Positions 26,975 through 34,565 of a stretch of 64,000 nucleotides of DNA are shown here, piece by piece. Every line of letters begins with the position of its first letter. Positions within the stretch are counted from its first letter, which is position 1. Origin of the DNA: a virus; IMG/VR virus record IMGVR_UViG_3300021961_000063, positions 1 through 64,000 of that record; one strand, 5' to 3'. The notes under the pieces were generated by a model, which was given only the letters and a program-made list of their open reading frames with translations, was not told where the DNA came from and searched no databases. A program made the translations under genes and the position numbers.

Positions 26975-28369
26975 ATGTGGAACAGTATAAAAGAAAGGTT
27001 ATTTCCTTTATTAATTGCACTTTCCGCACTATCTGTAAGCGCATCTGCTGCTTTTTATAGTGTAACTGGTCTTAGCAAATTATTTGCTGGGGCCAGTTTA
27101 GCTGTAATTATTATGGCTGCTTCTTTAGAAATAGCTAAATTAGTAATGGCCTCTTTACTTTATCAGTATAGAAAAGCTTTACCAAAACTCCTTAAAACTT
27201 ATTTAACCATTGCTGTAGGTATTCTTATTTTGATAACTTCTGCTGGTATTTATGGTTTTCTATCGGATGCTTACCAAACTACAGCTAGTAAAGAAAGTAT
27301 AGTAGAAAATCAAATTAATCTATTAGAAACTAAAAAGACATCCTTTGAAAAAATCAAAGGTCAATACGAGATAGAAAAAACATCATTAACACAAAACATA
27401 ACAACACTACGAAATGCCCTGGGAAACAATATTCAGTCTTATGTGGATAATAATGGCAATGTCATTAGTTATTCTTCCGGATCAAACCGAAAAGCTTTTG
27501 AAAAACAGCTGGAGGTGGCTATCCAAAAAGACGAACAACTTACTACAAAAATACAAACGTACAACGACTCGATAATCAGTTTAGAAACTCGAATTGTTGA
27601 AACACAATCAAATTCAGCTTCAACTTCTGAATTAGGACCTTTAAAGTATTTATCTAATCTAACCGGAGTTGGAATGGATAAAATTATTAATGTATTGTTA
27701 TTAATAATTATTTTTGTATTTGACCCATTAGCTATTGCTTTAGTAATTGCTGCAAACTTTGCTTTTGAAAAACTAAAGAAAAAAGATGATGTCTTATATC
27801 CAGACCCTCAGGTTGAACCTGAGAGTTCAGATATAGAATATAATTTACCTGAAGAAGTAATAGAGGAAATTTTAAATGGGGAAGAATTTATAGTAGAGGA
27901 TTTTGAAAATGATGAGGAATTAGAAGAAGCTAGCTTAGTAGATTTACAATATCTTGAAAAAGAATTACCTTGGGAAGAATTACCTGTTGAAGAACCTACT
28001 AGTATTTTAGAAACTAAGATAGATTCCCTACAAGAAAAATTAGATTCCCTATACCATTCAGTATCTCAAGTAATACAATTACCTCAAGAATCAGAACCCG
28101 AACCCGAACTAGAAGTTGAAGATCTACAATTAAAAATTGATTTTGACGAAGTTCAAACTCCAAACATATATGGAGAAGTAATTCCTGATGATAATTCTTT
28201 AGAAGAAAAAATAAAACAAATTAATAATTCTATTGAAAATATAAGAAATATACAAAGTAGTCCTTTAGATGTTTATCGTAAAACACGTCAAGTAATGGAT
28301 GAAGTAAATAAAATCGAAAATATTTCTTTACAATCACCTAAAAATAACGATACTATAACTATATTCTAA
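26975..28369 (+). CDS. Multi-pass membrane protein with coiled coil
   Basis: A 464-residue inner-membrane protein. Probable membrane helices are at about 10-30, 36-62, 74-96 and 232-262. A coiled-coil stretch (about 100-220) lies between the third and fourth. The C-terminal 200 residues are very acidic (repeated E-rich segments, residues 270-345) and presumably cytoplasmic, ending in another coiled-coil-like part. Similar four-helix proteins with coiled coils occur in many T4-like phages as hypotheticals, from memory. No enzyme motif. Function unknown; it may tether a phage complex to the membrane. Confidence 0.7.
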   Translation: MWNSIKERLFPLLIALSALSVSASAAFYSVTGLSKLFAGASLAVIIMAASLEIAKLVMASLLYQYRKALPKLLKTYLTIAVGILILITSAGIYGFLSDAYQTTASKESIVENQINLLETKKTSFEKIKGQYEIEKTSLTQNITTLRNALGNNIQSYVDNNGNVISYSSGSNRKAFEKQLEVAIQKDEQLTTKIQTYNDSIISLETRIVETQSNSASTSELGPLKYLSNLTGVGMDKIINVLLLIIIFVFDPLAIALVIAANFAFEKLKKKDDVLYPDPQVEPESSDIEYNLPEEVIEEILNGEEFIVEDFENDEELEEASLVDLQYLEKELPWEELPVEEPTSILETKIDSLQEKLDSLYHSVSQVIQLPQESEPEPELEVEDLQLKIDFDEVQTPNIYGEVIPDDNSLEEKIKQINNSIENIRNIQSSPLDVYRKTRQVMDEVNKIENISLQSPKNNDTITIF

Positions 28370-28403
28370 TCTTATTTAGAATCATTCTAAATGAAAAAAG
28401 AAT

Positions 28404-28434
28404 TTGGCTCCCCGGATTCTCGTTCGTATATTTA
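28404..28434 (+). promoter_or_regulatory. Host-type promoter TTG-N20-TATATTTA
   Basis: TTGGCTCCCC with TTG at 28404-28406, 20-nt spacer, TATATTTA at 28427-28434, then CATAATAAAGGTT and ATG at 28451. Nearly the same sequence recurs at 30437, 60998 and 63714. Confidence 0.75.
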
Positions 28435-28450
28435 TATCATAATAAAGGTT

Positions 28451-29260
28451 ATGAATAATATTAAAGTTGTAAAAAGAGGTCGTCCAAGCAAGTCAGTTAA
28501 AAATGTAACTTACACTCCATCACTTATTGATTTTTCAAAAGTAACTAAGTTGGACAATTTGGACATCGATCCTAAAATGATGGCCACTATGAAAACCGGA
28601 TTGGCTATTGATACTTTGGTTTCTCACGAAGGTGGAATTCCAGCCGCTACTAATATTATGATGATTGGTGATCCTGGTGTAGGTAAAACTACAGTATTGT
28701 TGGATATGCTTTCAGCTGCCCAAAACAAAGGTCATAAGTGCTTGTTCATTTCTGGTGAGATGGGTAAAAAGCAAATGTTTAAATACACTCAACGTTTTCC
28801 TCAGTTTGGTAATATTGAAACTTTGTTTATGCAAGATTTCCTCGAGTTCAATACTAAAGATGTAATTGAGCAAGTTTTGGACCGTGGTTATGATTTGGTT
28901 TTGATTGATTCGGCTGCTGAAATCATTGATGGTGTACGTGATGATAATAACTGGGATCGTAAAATGGCTGAAAGCTGGTTGGTTGATATTTGTGTAAAAA
29001 ACAATAAAGGTGAAAACAAATCAAATGCATTTACTTCATTCTTGTTGATTCAGCAAGTTACTAAAGCTGGCGTGTTTGCCGGTTCTAATAAATTGAAGCA
29101 CTTGGTTGATGCTATGGGTGAGATGCGCCGCGAACCAGAATCACAAGGTGGTAGCACGTTCATTAATTTTACTAAAAACCGTAATGGTTTGGTTGATAAC
29201 AGAATGTACTTTCAATTGTCAAATAGCGTAATTCGTTATGGAGCAGTTGTAACAGCCTAA
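28451..29260 (+). CDS. RadA/RecA-superfamily ATPase
   Basis: 269 residues from the ATG at 28451. An in-frame ATG at 28391 lies upstream of the promoter and is rejected. It has Walker A GDPGVGKTT near 74-82, FISGEMGKKQMFKY near 98-111, Walker B DLVLIDSAAEIID near 146-158, and FTKNRNG near the C-terminus, comparable with the KNRFG motif of RadA. Distinct from UvsX and the DnaB-like helicase, so it is a third RecA-fold ATPase. Possible roles are branch migration, helicase loading or recombination control. A strong terminator follows. Confidence 0.75.
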   Translation: MNNIKVVKRGRPSKSVKNVTYTPSLIDFSKVTKLDNLDIDPKMMATMKTGLAIDTLVSHEGGIPAATNIMMIGDPGVGKTTVLLDMLSAAQNKGHKCLFISGEMGKKQMFKYTQRFPQFGNIETLFMQDFLEFNTKDVIEQVLDRGYDLVLIDSAAEIIDGVRDDNNWDRKMAESWLVDICVKNNKGENKSNAFTSFLLIQQVTKAGVFAGSNKLKHLVDAMGEMRREPESQGGSTFINFTKNRNGLVDNRMYFQLSNSVIRYGAVVTA

Positions 29261-29304
29261 GGTTGTCCAACCTTAAAATGGACTGGAGCTACGAAGGCAA
29301 AATT

Positions 29305-29332
29305 AGAGCGAAGAAATTCGCTCTTTTTTTTA
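29305..29332 (+). terminator. Intrinsic terminator between convergent genes
   Basis: Perfect 8-bp stem AGAGCGAA / TTCGCTCT with a GAAA tetraloop (29305-29324) and a following T tract. It ends the + strand RadA-like transcript. On the minus strand the stem is followed by AATTTTG, a weaker tract. Confidence 0.9.
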
Positions 29333-30403
29333 ATATCCGAATCTTACTTTTGTATTATCAAATAGTGATTGTACGTCTGCTGATGTGAAATCACCTTCAT
29401 TGATATAAAAGTCTCCAATCATACCATCAAACCCTTGAGCATTTTGAATGCCCGAATCATAGTTACCTAATAGTAAGTTACGGTTGTCTCCTGGAGTAAA
29501 TGAACCACCACCATTTGTACTACCAACCTCAGTTGTATTAAGATATAATTTAAATGTATCTGGGTCTGATGATACTTTTACTACTAATGTGGCCATATAC
29601 CAAGTACCAATACTTACAGTAGCTCCAATCCCCGCAATATTTCTATTTATAGCACTATTATCTGATGTTACTCGAGCAATAAGTTGATTTGAGGAATTAA
29701 TACCAACAAAAAATCCATCACTAGTAGTACTACCACCTAATCCTATTTGCTTACACATAAGTGTTTTTGAGAAATTAATAAACCCAACGGCATCAGCTTT
29801 AAACCATACAGAATAGGCTTTAGTTGTTGTAGTACTTAATTGAGTATCCGAGTTATCCGCAAAACTAATTCTTGTTCCACTCCCCCCATTTAAATCAAAC
29901 TCACCCCCAACAGTAGTACTAAATGTAATAGCACCTGAACCATCTTCTAACATACCATCATTAGCATATGCTGTTGTATCAAACCAACTATTACCTGTAC
30001 CTGGATAAGAGGCTAAACTTGAAGCATTTAAAGCTGCTAATAATGTCGGACCTGAATTAACCCATGATGTCCAATATCCATTAGTATTTAACCAAGTTTT
30101 AGCATCATTCCCTGAAGCAAAAGATTGATTTCCTATAATATCCGATAGACTAATAAAAGAAGGTTCAGTTAAATCTATAGATCTAAAAAATCCTAAGTAA
30201 GCAGTATTACCATTAGCACCTGGTTGACCACCTGGTGTTTCATGAGCAATTACATACCCTAAATCCTCATCAGGTCCCATCCACCAATCTAATCCTGTAG
30301 AATCAAATCCTGATGTAGGATCACCTACTGCTAAATTACCTACTTGTTCAGTTCCTGGTATTGAGGCACCTGTGTTGTATGCGAAAGGTCTTGTAGTAGC
30401 CAT
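29330..30403 (-). CDS. LamG/concanavalin-type adhesin, probable tail fibre or receptor-binding protein
   Basis: The only minus-strand gene, 357 residues. The N-terminal part (about 1-130) begins TTRPFAYNTGASIPGTEQVG and contains VGDPTSGFDSTGLDWWMGPDED, a likely virion-attachment module. Residues about 150-357 form a LamG-type beta-sandwich: NSWFDTTAYANDGML, KAYSVWFKADAVGF, WYMATLVVKVSSDPDTFKLYL and GFDGMIGDFYINEG. LamG domains bind glycans, so host-surface binding is likely. The gene has its own late-type box in its own orientation (30407-30417) and is closed by the terminator region at 29305. The switch of strand suggests a separately acquired or exchangeable cassette. Confidence 0.7.
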   Translation of the reverse strand: MATTRPFAYNTGASIPGTEQVGNLAVGDPTSGFDSTGLDWWMGPDEDLGYVIAHETPGGQPGANGNTAYLGFFRSIDLTEPSFISLSDIIGNQSFASGNDAKTWLNTNGYWTSWVNSGPTLLAALNASSLASYPGTGNSWFDTTAYANDGMLEDGSGAITFSTTVGGEFDLNGGSGTRISFADNSDTQLSTTTTKAYSVWFKADAVGFINFSKTLMCKQIGLGGSTTSDGFFVGINSSNQLIARVTSDNSAINRNIAGIGATVSIGTWYMATLVVKVSSDPDTFKLYLNTTEVGSTNGGGSFTPGDNRNLLLGNYDSGIQNAQGFDGMIGDFYINEGDFTSADVQSLFDNTKVRFGY

Positions 30404-30406
30404 ATC

Positions 30407-30417
30407 TTATAAATATT
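30407..30417 (-). promoter_or_regulatory. Putative late promoter on the minus strand
   Basis: On the minus strand this reads AATATTTATAA, 3 nt upstream of the start codon of the LamG gene. Its orientation follows the gene, which makes it a natural control for the direction of the late-type element. Confidence 0.65.
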
Positions 30418-30436
30418 AAAAAAAAGAAAAAAAGAT

Positions 30437-30467
30437 TTGGCTTCCCGAGATCTTGTTCGTATATTCA
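30437..30467 (+). promoter_or_regulatory. Host-type promoter TTG-N20-TATATTCA
   Basis: TTGGCTTCCC with TTG at 30437-30439, 20-nt spacer ending GTTCG, TATATTCA at 30460-30467, then CATAATAAAAAATAAAGGTT and ATG at 30491. It is divergent from the minus-strand LamG promoter. Confidence 0.75.
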
Positions 30468-30490
30468 TGTCATAATAAAAAATAAAGGTT

Positions 30491-30703
30491 ATGAAGTTAA
30501 TTAAAAAACAGAAATCACAAGACGACAATTTCAAAATAGGCCAAATTGTATTAGCTGGTAGAATAGTACCTGAACAAAACATTGGAATGGGAATTGAATA
30601 TGTGCCTGCTAAAATTGTAAAGATAAATCGTGTTAGTTTGAATGTTGAAACTAGCAATGGAAACATCTATCAGGTTAATAAGAAAATGGTTAAATTAGGT
30701 TAA
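30491..30703 (+). CDS. Small basic hypothetical protein
   Basis: A 70-residue, Lys-rich protein with a beta-strand pattern (FKIGQIVLAGRIVPEQ, YVPAKIVKINRVSLNVE, YQVNKKMVKL). This could be a small SH3/KOW-like barrel that binds nucleic acid, an inference from pattern only. It is the first gene after a strong host-type promoter, as expected for an early takeover gene. Confidence 0.6.
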   Translation: MKLIKKQKSQDDNFKIGQIVLAGRIVPEQNIGMGIEYVPAKIVKINRVSLNVETSNGNIYQVNKKMVKLG

Positions 30704-30713
30704 TAAAAAGGTT

Positions 30714-30956
30714 ATGTATAAAGCATTTGTAGGATACCAAATTGACGACAACGATAACGCAGTTTTCGATATGTCTGCCGAGTTCGAATCTAGAAGTGAG
30801 GCTGAAGATTGGGTTGAGTTCATGTTGAATATGGACGCAGAATATGATTTTGCCACTATTGAAGAAATAGAAGATAATTTTGAGGCTCAAGTAAATGAAT
30901 TTGAAGCTCAAGAAGAAGCTCGACTTGAATTAGGTATTCCAAAAGGAATTTTTTAA
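30714..30956 (+). CDS. Small acidic hypothetical protein
   Basis: An 80-residue acidic protein (many Asp/Glu; AEDWVEFMLNMDAEYDF, then EEIEDNFEAQVNEFEAQ), probably a short beta hairpin followed by helices. The start follows AAAAGGTT, the usual context. Same early operon as its neighbours; function unknown. Confidence 0.6.
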   Translation: MYKAFVGYQIDDNDNAVFDMSAEFESRSEAEDWVEFMLNMDAEYDFATIEEIEDNFEAQVNEFEAQEEARLELGIPKGIF

Positions 30957-30964
30957 ATTCAAGT

Positions 30965-31477
30965 ATGTCAATTGTTGAAGAATATCGTGAGTGGGTTTCT
31001 ACTTATGATCCCACTCCCCCAAAACCAAACAAAACATACAACAAGTTTTTTTGGTGGCGCCGTTATCAAGAACACAAGTTTTTGCCCAAAATGGCCAATA
31101 TATTTGACAAGGCCAAAAATGGTGATTATGATGTTTCCCCGTATTGGAAGCAAATTCAATACGAGCATTATTTCGAAGAGCAGGAACTTACCAAATTTCA
31201 TGCCAATTATACTGGTTCATATGAAAATCGTGGTTGGGCTGAACGTGATGTGTCAAAATTGTTCTGGCAACGTAGAAAACGTTTGCTGACTGATGCCGAA
31301 CGTGATGAGCACGCTCGTTGGCAGTTGCTTGTAAAGGATCTCAAAACGTGTTTTGGTGGTAATGAAGACGATATTCGTGATATGTTCGAGTCGTTTGAAG
31401 GTACAATGTCTGAATTTATTACCGCGTATCGTGATTCAAGAGATCTTCCAAAAATCCAACCTGTTCCTAAATTTTAA
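30965..31477 (+). CDS. Hypothetical protein
   Basis: A 170-residue protein, rich in Trp, Tyr and charged residues (NKFFWWRRYQEHKF, LFWQRRKRLLTDAERDEH). Mostly helical by pattern, no membrane segment or known motif. It lies 8 nt after the previous gene and ends the small operon before the DpdA-like gene's promoter. Function unknown. Confidence 0.6.
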   Translation: MSIVEEYREWVSTYDPTPPKPNKTYNKFFWWRRYQEHKFLPKMANIFDKAKNGDYDVSPYWKQIQYEHYFEEQELTKFHANYTGSYENRGWAERDVSKLFWQRRKRLLTDAERDEHARWQLLVKDLKTCFGGNEDDIRDMFESFEGTMSEFITAYRDSRDLPKIQPVPKF

Positions 31478-31478
31478 T

Positions 31479-31509
31479 TTGGTAAATTTAATATTTTTTA
31501 TTATATTTG
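31479..31509 (+). promoter_or_regulatory. Host-type promoter TTG-N20-TATATTTG
   Basis: TTG at 31479-31481, 20-nt spacer, TATATTTG at 31502-31509, only 4 nt before the ATG at 31514. This copy matches the Bacteroidota TAnnTTTG box perfectly. The message would be nearly leaderless. Confidence 0.7.
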
Positions 31510-31513
31510 AGTT

Positions 31514-32296
31514 ATGAAAATTAGTCATGAAGTACCTCTATGTTTATTAGAGGATAGTCAAAAATTTAATGATTATGATTATTGTTTACCTCATTTGCTA
31601 GATGAGGAACCAGGTTACGAAGCGTATTTTCGTCAAGCTAAAGCAGAAGGACGATATATTATTATGGATAATTCACTCCATGAACTTGGAGAAGCCTATG
31701 ATACAGAGCGTCTGATGTATTGGATTAATCAACTCAAACCAAATGAATTTATTATTCCAGATGTATGGGAAGATTGTACAGCATCTATAGTTAATGCTCG
31801 TGCTTGGACACTTGCTAATTTACCTGATGAAGTAACTAAAGTAGCAGTTGTACAAGCAAAAACAATTAGAGAAGCAATTACCTGTTACCAAACATACAAA
31901 GATTTAGGATACCAGAAAATTGCTTTCTCATATGGTGGTAGTTATTATTTAGAATATTCATCACATCCTAATAAAAATTTAGCTAAAGCATTAGGTCGAA
32001 TTGAAATAGTAACTCGTTTATATAATTCTAAAATTATTAGTCATGTAGACCGAGTACATTTGTTAGGTTGCCAAGTACCACAAGAATTCAGTTGGTATAA
32101 GGATATGCCTTTTATTGAAACCATTGATACATCAAATCCAATAATGGCAACTATTGATGGTTTGGCTTATACAACAAATGGTCTAACTGAAAAACCAAAA
32201 GCAAATATGAATAATTATTTTTATATGGCTGCCGAGGATTTGGATTGGGAATTACTAGACTGGAATATTAATCACTTTAGAAAATTATTAAAATAA
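31514..32296 (+). CDS. TGT-like transglycosylase, putative DpdA (7-deazaguanine insertion into DNA)
   Basis: A 260-residue protein with features of the tRNA-guanine transglycosylase TIM barrel. EFIIPDVWEDCT (residues 78-89) resembles the FDEC substrate-binding Asp region of TGT. IAFSYGGSYY follows near 136. HLLGCQVPQEF (182-192) recalls the H/G-rich GIGTP segment, and FIETIDTSNP (200-209) recalls VDMFDCV.PTR with its nucleophilic Asp, so D205 is the candidate nucleophile. No zinc-binding CxCxxC cluster is seen. DpdA proteins exchange guanine in DNA for preQ0-type bases. With QueC, QueD, QueE and FolE encoded nearby, DNA rather than tRNA modification is the best reading. Confidence 0.65.
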   Translation: MKISHEVPLCLLEDSQKFNDYDYCLPHLLDEEPGYEAYFRQAKAEGRYIIMDNSLHELGEAYDTERLMYWINQLKPNEFIIPDVWEDCTASIVNARAWTLANLPDEVTKVAVVQAKTIREAITCYQTYKDLGYQKIAFSYGGSYYLEYSSHPNKNLAKALGRIEIVTRLYNSKIISHVDRVHLLGCQVPQEFSWYKDMPFIETIDTSNPIMATIDGLAYTTNGLTEKPKANMNNYFYMAAEDLDWELLDWNINHFRKLLK

Positions 32297-32299
32297 GTT

Positions 32300-32524
32300 A
32301 TGGAAGAAAAAGATACAACAATGCTTTCCCTGTATGATTATTTAGGTAAAGCAGCTGGAAGAGAGTTAGGAAAAATGGTATTTCGAATTTCTCAAACTAA
32401 AAATATTAAACTTGAAGTTAAAGAAGTATCAAATCCTGCTTATACAGGTAAAATTTTAATGTATCCAAAATGGTTTTTGGATGAATATTTTAGTGTTCCA
32501 CAAATAGATGACCTACCCTTTTAA
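32300..32524 (+). CDS. Small protein with an SSB-tail-like C-terminus
   Basis: A 74-residue protein with a helical N-terminus (LYDYLGKAAGRELGKMVF) and a beta/hydrophobic second half, ending in QIDDLPF. The last six residues resemble the acidic-Pro-Phe tip of bacterial SSB (DDDIPF) and of the phage SSB here (DDGLPF). It could bind SSB-partner proteins, an inference from the tail only. It begins 3 nt after the DpdA-like gene. Confidence 0.6.
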   Translation: MEEKDTTMLSLYDYLGKAAGRELGKMVFRISQTKNIKLEVKEVSNPAYTGKILMYPKWFLDEYFSVPQIDDLPF

Positions 32525-32525
32525 T

Positions 32526-32666
32526 ATGAATAACATAGATACAAATCCAGTTTGGGAAAAAATGTTTAAAGAAGTTTTAGACGAAATCCTTAAAAATTGT
32601 GCCTTCCTTAGTTTGGAAGATTATCGAGAATTAATTAAATTAGCAAATAAAAAAAACAATGAATAA
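32526..32666 (+). CDS. Small hypothetical protein upstream of queC
   Basis: A 46-residue helical protein (VWEKMFKEVLDEILKNCAFL). It begins one base after the previous stop and its end overlaps the queC start by 8 nt, so the frame bridges the two genes and may couple translation. No family recognised. Confidence 0.55.
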   Translation: MNNIDTNPVWEKMFKEVLDEILKNCAFLSLEDYRELIKLANKKNNE

Positions 32667-33495
32667 ACAAGCAGTATTGTCACTAAGTGGAGGTATGGAC
32701 AGCTCCACATTGTTGCTTCATCTACTTGCCGAGGGCTATGAAGTGACAGCACTGTCTTTTGATTACGGTCAAAAACACTCAATTGAATTAGCAAGAGCTC
32801 AATCTCTGGTTTGGTACTTAAATGAATCGGGTCACAACATAAATTATCAAGTAATTAAACTTGATGGTTTGAGCCAATTACTTAATTCAGCACTTGTAAC
32901 TGGAGGTGAAGATGTACCTGAAGGTCACTACGCTGAGGAAAATATGAAAGCTACTGTTGTTCCTAACCGAAACAAAATATTTAGTAGTATCATTCAGGCT
33001 GTTGCCTTGTCAATTGCTAATGCTAAAAACACTGAAGTTCATATTGCTATGGGCATCCACGCTGGTGATCACGCTATTTACCCTGATTGTCGTCAGGAGT
33101 TTCGTGACATTGATTACGAAGCTTTTGTCGCTGGTAATTGGGATGCTCATCTTGTCTCTTACTACACTCCTTATCTTCATACTGATAAGTTTGGTATTTT
33201 AGAAGATGGTCAAGTTTGTTGTGTAGAGTTAGGTGTTGATTTTGATGAAGTATATAAACGTACTAACACATCTTATAAACCATTAGTACATATTGTTTAT
33301 GATAATTATGATAATCCATCTCCCGAATGGTTTAGTGACTACAAATCAGCATCTTCCGTTGAGCGAGTAGAAGCATTTATTAAGCTTGGTCGTAGAGATC
33401 CTGTTCACTATGCTGATGAATTTGGACCCGTAACTTGGGAATACGTAAAAGAGTATGTATCTTCCGTTCTAGATGACTACGCGAAGACAGTATAG
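32659..33495 (+). CDS. queC: QueC-like 7-cyano-7-deazaguanine (preQ0) synthase
   Basis: A 278-residue PP-loop ATPase that would turn 7-carboxy-7-deazaguanine into preQ0. The PP-loop SGGMDSS is at residues 10-16, with ALSFDYGQKH, VPNRN, GIHAGDHAIYPDCRQEF and a C-terminal SVERVEAFIKLGRRDPV, all as in QueC. The four zinc-binding cysteines of the family are absent. The alignable positions are S205, D227, S230 and S233 (TNTSYK and DYKSASSVER). So it is a divergent QueC, which may have altered chemistry or simply lack the structural zinc. Confidence 0.82.
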   Translation: MNKQAVLSLSGGMDSSTLLLHLLAEGYEVTALSFDYGQKHSIELARAQSLVWYLNESGHNINYQVIKLDGLSQLLNSALVTGGEDVPEGHYAEENMKATVVPNRNKIFSSIIQAVALSIANAKNTEVHIAMGIHAGDHAIYPDCRQEFRDIDYEAFVAGNWDAHLVSYYTPYLHTDKFGILEDGQVCCVELGVDFDEVYKRTNTSYKPLVHIVYDNYDNPSPEWFSDYKSASSVERVEAFIKLGRRDPVHYADEFGPVTWEYVKEYVSSVLDDYAKTV

Positions 33496-33685
33496 AAAAT
33501 CACTCCCACCACAACAACGTTATGTTGTAATTAACCAAGAAGGTGAAATATACACCGGATTAATAGGTGGTTGTTCTCAATGGTCCTATAGTTGGGATGA
33601 GGCAAAACCACTACACAAAGAAAATACATCTTGGCTCCTGCGAAATAATCCAGGAGCCGAGATAATTAAAGAAGAAGAAATATGA
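33473..33685 (+). CDS. Small basic hypothetical protein
   Basis: A 70-residue protein starting 23 nt inside the end of queC in another frame. Basic N-terminus (TTRRQYRKSLPPQQRY) then a beta/aromatic part (VVINQEGEIYTGLIGG, QWSYSWDEAKPL). No motif recognised; kept because it fits tightly between queC and the next small gene. Confidence 0.5.
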   Translation: MTTRRQYRKSLPPQQRYVVINQEGEIYTGLIGGCSQWSYSWDEAKPLHKENTSWLLRNNPGAEIIKEEEI

Positions 33686-33837
33686 AACACCCCGATCCCA
33701 AAAAACATCAGATTATTAGCTTTGTTAAATCAGGAGTTCGCCTTTTAGGTTATGGACTTATTCCATTTAACTTGGTTACTGCAACTGTTGTACTTATATT
33801 TAGTGAATTAATTGGAATTATAGAAGAATTAGTATGA
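33682..33837 (+). CDS. Small single-pass membrane protein
   Basis: A 51-residue protein with a basic start (KHPDPKKHQIISFVKSG) and one hydrophobic helix, about residues 20-45 (LLGYGLIPFNLVTATVVLIF), then an acidic end. It overlaps the previous gene and the thioredoxin gene by 4 nt each (ATGA). Function unknown. Confidence 0.55.
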   Translation: MKHPDPKKHQIISFVKSGVRLLGYGLIPFNLVTATVVLIFSELIGIIEELV

Positions 33838-34082
33838 AAAAAATATTTTATTTTACAGCCCCTTGGTGTGGTCCTTGCCGTATGTTAGGTCCTACTATGG
33901 ACCAGGTAGCACAGACAGTACCTGTAGAAAAAATTAACATTGATTATGAAATCGATAGAGCTAAAGCAGCAAATGTAATGAGTGTCCCTACCGTAGTATT
34001 AACAGAAAACGGACAAGAAATTCGTCGCTTTGTAGGTGCTCGTAGTTATCAAGATGTAATGAATTTTATCAATAATGGGTAA
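33834..34082 (+). CDS. Thioredoxin
   Basis: A compact 82-residue thioredoxin with the active site WCGPC (about residues 11-15) and the cis-proline loop SVPTV near 52-56. It lacks the first strand and helix of the usual 105-aa protein, as phage thioredoxins often do. It could re-reduce the class II ribonucleotide reductase. It overlaps the start of queD. Confidence 0.88.
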   Translation: MKKIFYFTAPWCGPCRMLGPTMDQVAQTVPVEKINIDYEIDRAKAANVMSVPTVVLTENGQEIRRFVGARSYQDVMNFINNG

Positions 34083-34563
34083 ATATCAATCAACAAAACT
34101 ATTTGACAACTATTCAGTTGCCATTCGCCAGTGGAAAGCACAACATTCACATTGTCAGTTGCTTCATGGTTATGCTTTAGAATTTAAAGTATGGTTTGAA
34201 TCAGTTGAACCACTTGAGGAAAACCAATTAGATGAAATGAATTGGATTCAAGATTATGGTGGATTCAAATCAACAGATGCTGAACCAACACCAGGTAACG
34301 GTTTGAAAGATTGGATGAACTATATGTGGGACCATACTTTGCTAATTGAAAAGGATGATCCATATTTGGATTTGTTTCAATCAATGAACCCAACAGTTTG
34401 TCATTTGCGTGTTATGGATAAAATTGGAGCCGAATCAGCTGCTAAATTGGTTTACGATAAATTCAATGATGTTTTGTCTAAAACAGGTGGTGGACGAGTT
34501 AAAGTAACAAAAGTAGAATGTTGGGAAGCTAAAAACAACAGTTCAATTTACATAGGAGAATAA
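34075..34563 (+). CDS. queD: QueD-like 6-carboxytetrahydropterin synthase
   Basis: A 162-residue protein of the PTPS fold that would make 6-carboxytetrahydropterin from dihydroneopterin triphosphate. C27 and H31 (HCQLLHGYA) match the catalytic Cys and a zinc His of QueD, but the second His of HGH is Tyr33. The first zinc His (AAH in E. coli) is not in place; H24 and H26 may substitute. WDHTLLIE and the late ECWEAKNN segment also fit. This RQWKA-x-HxHC-xLLHGY variant is, as I recall, a phage subgroup of QueD. It overlaps thioredoxin by 8 nt. Confidence 0.75.
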   Translation: MGKYQSTKLFDNYSVAIRQWKAQHSHCQLLHGYALEFKVWFESVEPLEENQLDEMNWIQDYGGFKSTDAEPTPGNGLKDWMNYMWDHTLLIEKDDPYLDLFQSMNPTVCHLRVMDKIGAESAAKLVYDKFNDVLSKTGGGRVKVTKVECWEAKNNSSIYIGE

Positions 34564-34565
34564 TT

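Noticed and set aside
28391-28450. Upstream in-frame ATG that would extend the RadA-like protein by 20 residues.
   Set aside because: It lies upstream of the -33 and -7 promoter boxes and encodes promoter sequence; the ATG at 28451 has the usual AAAGGTT context.
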